Positions 1-8,685 of a DNA stretch of 64,000 nucleotides are shown in pieces (the first letter of the stretch is position 1; each line of letters opens with the position of its first letter). The DNA lies in contig NZ_SLYA01000003.1 in assembly GCF_004340965.1 (NCBI RefSeq), forward strand, positions 496,001 to 560,000, in the 5' to 3' direction. Source of the stretch: Sphingomonas sp. PP-CE-1A-559 (GTDB lineage: Bacteria > Pseudomonadota > Alphaproteobacteria > Sphingomonadales > Sphingomonadaceae). The notes beneath the pieces are model-generated. The model saw only the letters and a list, made by a program, of their open reading frames with translations, was not told the origin of the DNA and made no database searches. Position numbers and translations under genes: made by a program.

Positions 1-1633
<1,633 letters not shown>

Positions 1634-1843
1634 CGTCGGCAACAATCGAGACACGCGGCGACATCTTCCGGCAACCCTGCCGGGCGATGCCTGCTGCACG
1701 ATGAACGCATCGGCCACGGCGCGTTAATCGAGAGTTTCTAAAAACGACATTGTGGTTGGCCGGCATCTCTACGACATGCCGGTCCGTAACTGACGCTGAC
1801 CTATCCGGTCGGCGCCATCACTGGGTTTCATTGGGATCGCATC

Positions 1844-1993
1844 ATGCGCAGCATCGTAAAGTCGAGTTTCTTCTGGCAGTTCAGCGGCGGTTTCGTCCTC
1901 GGCGCCATCGGCTTGCTCGCACTCCAGCCCGCCGAAGCCCGCCAGACCTTCGCCAGCCATTTCGAGCATAGCGTCTCCGCCACCGCGCGATAA
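1844..1993 (+). CDS. Small single-pass membrane protein, 49 aa, upstream of msrA
   Basis: A short ORF starting MRSIVKSSFFWQFSGGF. It has a basic N-terminus, one hydrophobic segment (about residues 9-29, GGFVLGAIGLLAL) and a polar C-terminal tail, so it would be an inner-membrane protein with its tail probably in the periplasm. It ends 52 nt before msrA on the same strand, which suggests cotranscription. I do not recognise a named family. The coding call rests on composition, the membrane segment and position; its start lacks a strong ribosome-binding site. Confidence 0.55.
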   Translation: MRSIVKSSFFWQFSGGFVLGAIGLLALQPAEARQTFASHFEHSVSATAR

Positions 1994-2045
1994 CAGCCCA
2001 TCTGATAACAGCGACGATGGCCTAGCGAACACGAGCGGCAACCCC

Positions 2046-2717
2046 ATGTATCAAAGCATGAAAAAGCCGCTTCTCGCCACGCTCGCCGCCATCGGTATCG
2101 CCGGTGCGTTTATTGCCACCGGCACCGCGCAAGGCGCCCGCGCCGTCGTCATCCCCGCCGTCAAGACAGACCTTCCCGCCGCGCCCGGTATCCAGACTGC
2201 GGTGTTAGCGGGCGGCTGCTTCTGGACGATGGAAGCGGTGTTCGAGCATGTGAAGGGCGTGAAGGCCGTCACGACCGGTTATGCCGGCGGTACCAAGGCA
2301 ACCGCGACCTATGACCAGGTCTCCGCCGAGACGACGCGGCATGCCGAAGCGATCAAGATTGCTTACGACCCCCGCGTGGTGAGCTACGGCACGTTGCTCC
2401 GCGTGTATTTCTCGATCGCGCATGATCCGACGACGTTGAACCGGCAGGGCCCGGACAGTGGCACCAGCTATCGCTCTGCGATCTTCCCCCAGTCGCCGGC
2501 GCAGGCGCAGGTCGCGCGGGCTTACATCGCGCAACTCGGTGCCACGCATGCGTTCTCGGGGCCGATTGTGACGAAGCTTGAGACCGGCGCGTTCTATCCG
2601 GCCGAGGCGTATCACCAGAATTTCTACGACCGGAACCCGACGCATCCGTATGTCGTCATGTGGGACAAGCCGAAGGTTGCCGCCTTCCGCGCGGCGTTCC
2701 CGACGATTTCGAGCTGA
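2046..2717 (+). CDS. msrA: Peptide methionine sulfoxide reductase MsrA, exported
   Basis: Reduces the S-epimer of methionine sulfoxide in oxidised proteins. The catalytic box GCFWTMEAVFEHVKGV, with nucleophile Cys58, is intact. GYAGG and HAEAIKI follow, and YHQNFYDRNP lies near the end. An N-terminal MKKPLLATLAAIGIAGAF stretch looks like a signal peptide, so the enzyme probably works in the periplasm. Cys58 is the only cysteine in the 223 residues, so there is no C-terminal resolving cysteine and reduction must occur directly by an external thiol. The true start may be the second ATG at 2058, directly before the MKKP signal sequence. Confidence 0.93.
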   Translation: MYQSMKKPLLATLAAIGIAGAFIATGTAQGARAVVIPAVKTDLPAAPGIQTAVLAGGCFWTMEAVFEHVKGVKAVTTGYAGGTKATATYDQVSAETTRHAEAIKIAYDPRVVSYGTLLRVYFSIAHDPTTLNRQGPDSGTSYRSAIFPQSPAQAQVARAYIAQLGATHAFSGPIVTKLETGAFYPAEAYHQNFYDRNPTHPYVVMWDKPKVAAFRAAFPTISS

Positions 2718-2738
2718 GGGCGACCTTCTTAGGACGGC

Positions 2739-2847
2739 CACCACCCCGGCGAAGGCCGGGGCCCAATTGGAAAGGTTGAAGTAACGGCGGACGAACCTCC
2801 GTTATAAACCGCCCGCAATTAGACCCCGGCCTCCGCCGGGGTGGTGG
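2739..2847. repeat. Palindromic intergenic repeat, family A, copy 1
   Basis: Outer arms CCACCCCGGCGAAGGCCGGGG and its near-complement about 80 nt later can form a long GC-rich stem. The element fills the gap between the converging 3' ends of msrA and pdeM. Related copies are at 8556-8660 and 38776-38883. A bidirectional terminator or REP-like role is inferred. Confidence 0.85.
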
Positions 2848-2873
2848 TTTATCTACTTGCCCGGCGACAGGCC

Positions 2874-3536
2874 TCAGGCAGCAACCGGAAACCGCAGCAT
2901 CCGGTCCGCCACCGGCACCATGGCCTCGGCCCCAACCCCGACCGCACGCACGATCTCCGGATGGTCCACGTCCAGCCCGCCAGTCAGCGACCCGAACGCC
3001 GGCAGTATCAGCTTCGTCGCCGTCGCCACGAAACACCGCCGCCCCACCGATTTCCCCCGCACGCGCAACCGAAGCTTCGGATGGAAATGCCCCGACAGTT
3101 CCGGCCGCGTCTCCGCCCGGTCCGCCTCATGGCGCAGCACCAGCCCGTCGACGACCACCTCGTCCACGACCTCCCCGCCACACCGATCGAGGATCGCCGG
3201 ATCGTGATTGCCCGTGATCCACGTCCAACGCGTCCCATCGGTCAGCGCCCGCAGCATGTCCTGCGCGCGCTGCGGCAGCCGCTCGCACCCGTCGCTATCG
3301 TGGAAGCTGTCGCCGAGGCACCAGACTTCGCGCGCGCCAGTCGCGGTGACCAGCGCGGTAAGGTCCGCCAGCGTCGCGATCGAATCATACGGCGGCAGCA
3401 TCTGGCCGCGTTTCGCGAACCAGCTCGCCTTCTCGAAATGCAAGTCGGCAACCAGCAGCGCACGCCGCGCCGGCCAGAACAGCGCGCCTTGCGCCAACGC
3501 CAGAAGCGCATGCCCGCCGAACGAAAAGGGAACCAT
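2874..3536 (-). CDS. pdeM: Ligase-associated DNA damage response metallophosphoesterase
   Basis: A 220-aa calcineurin-like phosphoesterase. Metal-ligand motifs appear in order: ADLHFEK, GDSFHD, GNHD and GHFHP. This matches the small phosphoesterase that belongs with an ATP-dependent ligase, a DEXH helicase and an MBL-fold exonuclease in the ligase-associated DNA repair set; the other three are also in this window. The open frame extends 89 codons further upstream, but the ATG at 3536 starts at the usual MVPFSFGG-type N-terminus and the extension has shadow-like composition. Its substrate is inferred to be DNA, not a small nucleotide. Confidence 0.85.
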   Translation of the reverse strand: MVPFSFGGHALLALAQGALFWPARRALLVADLHFEKASWFAKRGQMLPPYDSIATLADLTALVTATGAREVWCLGDSFHDSDGCERLPQRAQDMLRALTDGTRWTWITGNHDPAILDRCGGEVVDEVVVDGLVLRHEADRAETRPELSGHFHPKLRLRVRGKSVGRRCFVATATKLILPAFGSLTGGLDVDHPEIVRAVGVGAEAMVPVADRMLRFPVAA

Positions 3537-3660
3537 CTGCTTGCCATGCCGGTGCGCGCCCGGTGAATCAACCCGCCATAGCCCCAAACCAGCAGGACTT
3601 GCGCATGCCCCCAATCGGCGTAAAGCGCGCCGTCCCCTCAGGAGGAGCGCTCTTCGCGCC

Positions 3661-5634
3661 ATGACGTCCGTCGCCGGAACACCCCAAACTGCCGCTGTAC
3701 CGGAAACGCCTGGCGATCTGTCGGCGGCGCATCTGCATCCGCACCCCGCCCTCGCCGCCTTGACCGTCGGCGCGATCGGCGTGGTGTTCGGCGATATCGG
3801 CACCAGCCCGCTCTACGCGTTCCGCGAGGCGCTGGGCCAGACGTCGGCGGGCGGCATCGATCCCAGCGAGATCCTCGGCGTGCTCAGCCTCGCGCTCTGG
3901 TCGCTGTTCCTCGTCGTCACCGTCAAATACGTCATCTTCCTGATGCGCGCCGACAACCAGGGCGAGGGCGGCGTGCTAGCGCTGGCCGCGCTAGCCCGTC
4001 GTGCGCTCGGGATGCGGTCGCGGATCGCGATCGTGCTCGGCGCGGCGGGCGCGTCGCTGTTCTACGGTGATGCGATCATCACCCCGGCGCTGTCGGTGCT
4101 GTCGGCGATGGAAGGCCTGCGGACGATCCCCAGCGCCGCGCACATCTTCAACGAAGGCGTCGTCCGCGCGCTGACGATCGCCATCCTGATCGGGCTGTTT
4201 CTGATCCAGTCGCGCGGCACGGCGCAGGTATCGAAGCTGTTCGGCCCGGTCTGCATCCTCTGGTTCGTCGCGATCGGCGCGCTCGGTATCTGGCACATCG
4301 CCGACGAGCCCTCGATCGTCCGCGTGTTCCTGCCGACCTACGGCATCTCGTTCCTCGCCACGCACGGCGTCACCGGGCTGTTCGTGCTCGGCGCGGTATT
4401 CCTGACCGTCACCGGCGCTGAAGCGCTGACCGCCGACATGGGCCATTTCGGCAAGCTGCCGATCCGCATCGGCTGGTTCTTCCTCGTCTTCCCGGCGCTC
4501 GCGCTCAATTACCTGGGGCAGGGCGCATTCGCCTTGTCGCGGCTTGAGGATGCGGCGGCGCGCGGGGTGCCGTTCGTCAATCAGGACTGGTTCTTCCTGA
4601 TGGCGCCCGAATCGCTGCGCCCCGCGCTGATCATCCTCGCCGGCTTCGCGACCGTCATCGCCAGCCAGGCGGTCATCACCGGTGCATTCTCGCTGACGCA
4701 GCAGGCGATCCAGCTCGGTCTGCTCCCGCGCCTGCGCATCCGCCAGACCTCCGCGGTGTTCGCCGGCCAGATCTACCTGCCGGCGATCAACTGGCTGTTG
4801 CTGATCGGCGTGCTGGTGCTGGTGATCCAGTTCAAGACGTCGTCGGCGATGGCGGCCGCGTACGGCATCGCGGTGACCGGCACGATGGTCGTCACGACCT
4901 TGCTCGCCTACATCGTCGTCCGGCACCGCTGGAACTGGTCGCGCCCGCTGGCGCTCGCCGCGATCTTGCCGTTCCTGACGCTCGACCTGATCTTCTTCGG
5001 CGCGAATATTCTCCGCGTGATCGAGGGCGGCTGGGTACCGCTCGTCATCGCCGCCGCGATCGGGCTGATCATCTTCACCTGGGTGCGCGGCAAGAAGATC
5101 GTGAGCGCGTTCGAAAAGCGCCAGAGCATCCCGCTGAGCGATCTCGCCTCGGCGCTGGAGAAGCGCCCGCCCGAGCGCGTCTCGGGCACCGCGGTGTTCC
5201 TGACCGGCAACCCGCACGCGACCCCGGGTGCGCTGCTGCACAATCTCAAGCACAACAAGGTGCTCCACGAGCGCAACCTGATCGTCAGCATCCGCACCGC
5301 GGACCGGCCGTTCGTCGAGGAGTCTCAGCGCGCCAAGGTCGAACGCGTCGACGACAATTTTTCGATCGTCGTGCTGACCTATGGCTTCATGGAATCCCCT
5401 GACGTCCCGCGCGATCTCGGCGTCGGCAACAAGACCGAGCAGCTCGGGCTCGACCCGATGCGCACCTCGTTCTTCATCGGCCGCAATACGCTGAAGCCCG
5501 ACGCGGAAAAGGGCATGCCGCCCTGGCAGGACCGAATCTTCCTGTTCCTGCAAAGGAACGCCAGCGACCCGACGGACTTCCTGAAGATTCCCCCCGGCAA
5601 GGTGCTGGAACTAGGCGAACAGGTCACGGTGTAA
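3661..5634 (+). CDS. kup: Kup-family potassium uptake protein
   Basis: A 657-aa inner-membrane potassium/proton symporter. After about 40 polar residues comes the family signature GVVFGDIGTSPLYAF, then about twelve hydrophobic segments to residue 475 and a cytosolic C-terminal domain of about 180 residues. The length matches KUP/HAK/KT proteins. The frame is open to 3208, but the ATG at 3661 gives a family-like N-terminus; the upstream part is antisense to pdeM. The start lies 124 bp from the divergent pdeM start. Confidence 0.95.
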   Translation: MTSVAGTPQTAAVPETPGDLSAAHLHPHPALAALTVGAIGVVFGDIGTSPLYAFREALGQTSAGGIDPSEILGVLSLALWSLFLVVTVKYVIFLMRADNQGEGGVLALAALARRALGMRSRIAIVLGAAGASLFYGDAIITPALSVLSAMEGLRTIPSAAHIFNEGVVRALTIAILIGLFLIQSRGTAQVSKLFGPVCILWFVAIGALGIWHIADEPSIVRVFLPTYGISFLATHGVTGLFVLGAVFLTVTGAEALTADMGHFGKLPIRIGWFFLVFPALALNYLGQGAFALSRLEDAAARGVPFVNQDWFFLMAPESLRPALIILAGFATVIASQAVITGAFSLTQQAIQLGLLPRLRIRQTSAVFAGQIYLPAINWLLLIGVLVLVIQFKTSSAMAAAYGIAVTGTMVVTTLLAYIVVRHRWNWSRPLALAAILPFLTLDLIFFGANILRVIEGGWVPLVIAAAIGLIIFTWVRGKKIVSAFEKRQSIPLSDLASALEKRPPERVSGTAVFLTGNPHATPGALLHNLKHNKVLHERNLIVSIRTADRPFVEESQRAKVERVDDNFSIVVLTYGFMESPDVPRDLGVGNKTEQLGLDPMRTSFFIGRNTLKPDAEKGMPPWQDRIFLFLQRNASDPTDFLKIPPGKVLELGEQVTV

Positions 5635-5674
5635 GCCGAGCGCGGGGCGGACCGGTTCGAGTCGGAAACGCGTG

Positions 5675-5874
5675 CTCCCTCGCCCCTCCGGGGAGAGGGA
5701 AGGGGCCCGCGGCACTTGCCGTGGGAAGGGAGAGGGGCGTTGGGACGCACAGTCTCGAGCCCCAAGCCCCTCTCCCTTCCGTCGCCTAAGGCTCCTCCCT
5801 CCCTCTCCCCGAAGGGGCGAGGGAAGGCCTCGTTACCCAGCGAACGCCTCTACCAGATCGAACATATAACCCGG
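5675..5874. repeat. First unit of a ~209-bp tandem duplication
   Basis: This copy holds the palindromic CTCCCTCGCCCCTCCGGGG element and, at its right end, a degenerate copy of the last ~40 bp of the M20 peptidase gene (minus strand, reading ...FDLVEAFAG then stop). The second copy starts 209 bp later. No gene is seen in 5635-6041; both units fill this kup/M20 convergent gap. Confidence 0.85.
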
Positions 5875-5883
5875 ACGTCTAAA

Positions 5884-6084
5884 CTCCCTCGCCCCTACGG
5901 GGAGAGGGAAGGGGGCCGCGGCGCTTGCCGTGGGAAGGGAGAGGGGCGTTGGGACGCTCGGTCTCGAGCCCCAAGCCCCTCTCCCTTCCGTCGCCTTCGG
6001 CTCCTCCTTCCCTCTCCCCGAAGGGGCGAGGGACGTGGCACTCACCCAGCAAACGCCTTCACCAGATCGAACAGATAATCCCGG
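5884..6084. repeat. Second unit of the ~209-bp tandem duplication, overlapping the M20 3' end
   Basis: Nearly identical to 5675-5874. Its right end is the true 3' coding end of the M20 peptidase gene (minus strand, FDLVKAFAG then stop). The hairpin inside could terminate transcription from both kup and the peptidase. Confidence 0.85.
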
Positions 6085-7439
6085 CCATCATACAGCGAAG
6101 CCACCCGGATGCGCTCGTTGAGGCCATGAATCCCCCCCATGTCTTTGTCGATAAACACCCCCGGAGCCCCATAAACCGGGATCCCGATCGCCTCGAAGAA
6201 GATCCCGTCCGTCGCCCCCGTCGACATCAACGGCAGGATCGGCAGCCCCGGAAAGTGCTTCGCAGCGACCTTCGTCACCGGCCCCATGATCTTCGGATCG
6301 AGCGTCGGCGGGATCGCAGTCGGCCGCACCGGCTGGTTCGCCGTCACAGTCACCTTCGCCCCCGCCAGTTCCTTCAACTTGACGAGCGTGCTTTCCACCG
6401 TCTCACCCGGAAAGATCCGGCAGTTGATGTTCGCCGTCGCGCGCTGCGGCAACGCGTTCTCCGCGTGACCTGCGTTCAGCAACGTCGCCACGCACGTCGT
6501 CCGCAGCGTCGAATGCATCGCCTTGTCGCGGCTGACGATCGCATCCGCCGCCTTGTCCGCGGGGTTCGCGAGCAGCTTCGTGATCGCATCCCCCATCTCG
6601 CCCGGCATCGCCTTGGCACTCGCCGCGAAGAACGCCTTGGTCGTGTCCGTGAACTTCACCGGAAACTCGTAGCCCTGCACCGCCTTCACCGCATCGGCGA
6701 GCTCGTAGATCGCATTCTCGGGTATCGGCTGCGAGCTGTGCCCACCCGGGTTGGTGGCAAGAAGCGTGTAGTTCTGCGCCGCCTTCTCGCCGACCTGGAT
6801 TGCGAGCAACTGGCGCTTGCCGTTATCGTCGAGCCGCCCGCCGCCGCCCTCGTTCAGCGCGAACTCCGCTGCGATCAGGTCGGGCTTCGACTTCGCCAGA
6901 TACTGCGCGCCGTTCCACGCGAATGTCGTCTCCTCGCCGCAGGTGAGCGCCAGCTTGATCGTCCGCTTCGGCTTGTAGCCGCCGGTCTTGAAGCGGATCA
7001 TCGCGTCGGACCAGATCGCCGCCTGCGCCTTGTCGTCGACGGTGCCGCGCGCGTAATAATAGCCGCCTTCCTCGATCAGCTTGAACGGATCGCGCACCCA
7101 ATCCTCGCGCTTGGCCTCGACCACGTCGAGATGTGCGAGCAGCAGCATCGGCTTGATCGACGCGTCGGAGCCCTTCAGCACCGCGACGAGCCCGCCGTCC
7201 TTCGGGTGCTCGGGCACCGAGAAATACGTGATGTCGGCGTCCGCATAGCCCGCCGTCTTAAGACGCGCACCGATCTGCGCCGCGGCCTGCGTGCAGCTGC
7301 CGGCGGACAGCGTCGTGTTGGTCTCGACCAGCTCCTTGTAGAGCCCGAGGAACGCCTTCTGGTCGGGCCGCGACTGCGCCTGTGCCGCGATCGGCGTGGT
7401 CAGTATCGCCGCCGTGAGTAGCCAGCCAGTCGCGCGCAT
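6042..7439 (-). CDS. M20/M25/M40 family zinc metallopeptidase, exported
   Basis: A 465-aa M20 peptidase with a cleavable signal peptide (MRATGWLLTAAILTTPIAAQAQ), so secreted to the periplasm. Zinc-site motifs are present: AHLDVVEAKREDW, RGTVDDKAQ, CGEET, and STGATDG plus GIHGLNE near the C-terminus. The dimerisation domain lies in the middle. Dipeptidase or carboxypeptidase activity on peptides is expected; the substrate is unknown. The chosen ATG follows an AAAGGGGA ribosome-binding site, although the frame stays open further upstream. The retropepsin-like protease gene lies 59 bp upstream on the same strand. Confidence 0.92.
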   Translation of the reverse strand: MRATGWLLTAAILTTPIAAQAQSRPDQKAFLGLYKELVETNTTLSAGSCTQAAAQIGARLKTAGYADADITYFSVPEHPKDGGLVAVLKGSDASIKPMLLLAHLDVVEAKREDWVRDPFKLIEEGGYYYARGTVDDKAQAAIWSDAMIRFKTGGYKPKRTIKLALTCGEETTFAWNGAQYLAKSKPDLIAAEFALNEGGGGRLDDNGKRQLLAIQVGEKAAQNYTLLATNPGGHSSQPIPENAIYELADAVKAVQGYEFPVKFTDTTKAFFAASAKAMPGEMGDAITKLLANPADKAADAIVSRDKAMHSTLRTTCVATLLNAGHAENALPQRATANINCRIFPGETVESTLVKLKELAGAKVTVTANQPVRPTAIPPTLDPKIMGPVTKVAAKHFPGLPILPLMSTGATDGIFFEAIGIPVYGAPGVFIDKDMGGIHGLNERIRVASLYDGRDYLFDLVKAFAG

Positions 7440-7498
7440 TGTCGTCCCCTTTTTCGTTTCAGGCGGGAGAGTTGCAGCGAACGCACGCGGACGCAACC

Positions 7499-8482
7499 TC
7501 AGCGGCGCAGCTCGCCACGACGGCGCGTCTCGCGTGGCAAGGTGAGCCGTACCTCGCGGTTGGCAAAATCGATGTCGACGCGGCGGAACAGTTGCAGCAC
7601 GTCCATCCCGAGCAACATCGCGGGCCGCTCGGCGAGGCCGAACAGGCGGAACGGCGGTGCATCGACTGCGGTGAACGCCACGGGCAGGTCGCCTAGCGTC
7701 AGGCTGCCGATCGTGACGCGGTCGATCGTCGTATAGTCGGCGACCACGGTCTCGCCGGTGACCCCGGTCAGCGACACGGGTTGCGACGCCCCCGCGCTGC
7801 CCAGCCCTTTGCGTGTCACCCGCCGGCGGAGCGCGCCGTTGGCCATGCTGATCGATGTACCGGTGTCGAGGATCACGCGGATGCGGATGCCGTTGCAATA
7901 GGCGTCGGTGACGACGAGCTGCCCGAACAGGCTGCGCGCCCGGATGACGATCTCGTCTGGGCTCGTGCGCTCGCGGCTCTGCCGTTTGCGTGAGGGTGTG
8001 ACGGTCATCGTGTTGGTGTCGAAGTCGATTCCCACCGCGTGGGCCTGCAACGCATCGATTCCGAGCAGCCCGGGCGCGCCGAGATTGATCGCACTGATCG
8101 CGGGCGCCTCGATCGCCGCGCTGCCGATCACGCTCACCTTCAGCGAGGGGATGACGACGGTGCCGATAGCGCTCGATCCGGTCATGCCCGTCACGCGGAC
8201 GATGCGGCCTGGCGCGAGGCCGAGCGTTGCGGCGAGTTCGCGCGCGATGACGGTCCGCTGGGCGCCAGTATCGACGACGAACGCGAACGGTCCTGCGCCG
8301 GCGATCGTGACCGGCACCGTCATGCGGGCCTGGTCGTCACCGAACAGGAGCGTGGCGGGGTCTGGTTCTGCTGCGGATGCTGCGCTGGGCGGAGGTGCAG
8401 CATTGGGGCGTCGAGATGCTGCGTCCTGAGCGCTGGCTTGGGCGGCGATGACTAGCAGTAGAGGGGCTAGCCACCTGCGCAT
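7499..8482 (-). CDS. Two-domain retropepsin-like aspartic protease, exported
   Basis: A 327-aa protein with a signal peptide (MRRWLAPLLLVIAAQASAQ) and two retroviral-type aspartyl protease domains in tandem. The first has FVVDTGAQRTVI (catalytic Asp71) and the second VILDTGTSISMA (Asp206). Each is followed by a GIDAL- or GMDVL-like strand. The two halves could pair inside one chain, as pepsin lobes do, giving a periplasmic protease. An earlier ATG at 8518 is possible, but 8482 fits the signal peptide. It lies just upstream of the M20 peptidase, suggesting a joint peptide-degrading unit. Confidence 0.85.
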   Translation of the reverse strand: MRRWLAPLLLVIAAQASAQDAASRRPNAAPPPSAASAAEPDPATLLFGDDQARMTVPVTIAGAGPFAFVVDTGAQRTVIARELAATLGLAPGRIVRVTGMTGSSAIGTVVIPSLKVSVIGSAAIEAPAISAINLGAPGLLGIDALQAHAVGIDFDTNTMTVTPSRKRQSRERTSPDEIVIRARSLFGQLVVTDAYCNGIRIRVILDTGTSISMANGALRRRVTRKGLGSAGASQPVSLTGVTGETVVADYTTIDRVTIGSLTLGDLPVAFTAVDAPPFRLFGLAERPAMLLGMDVLQLFRRVDIDFANREVRLTLPRETRRRGELRR

Positions 8483-8555
8483 GCTGCAAATGCTGCGCCT
8501 GATTTGGTGGATACGCAACGGTCCTTGTTAGGAACGGACGACGCTATAAACCGTA

Positions 8556-8660
8556 CCACCCCGGCGGAGGCCGGGGCCCAATTGGGGGACGTTGCTAATG
8601 GAGGGCAGTGCTCCGTTACGACCACCTTTCCAATTGGGCCCCGGCCTTCGCCGGGGTGGT
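8556..8660. repeat. Palindromic intergenic repeat, family A, copy 2
   Basis: Arms ACCACCCCGGCGGAGGCCGG and the complementary CCGGCCTTCGCCGGGGTGGT flank inner CCAATTGG segments. It lies between the 3' end of the helicase gene and the 5' side of the protease gene. Confidence 0.85.
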
Positions 8661-8685
8661 GCCGTTTCAGCGGGGTGAGGCGCCC

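Noticed and set aside
3991-5553. A 520-codon minus-strand frame opposite kup
   Set aside because: Same charged shadow composition; kup shows clear membrane helices and its signature.
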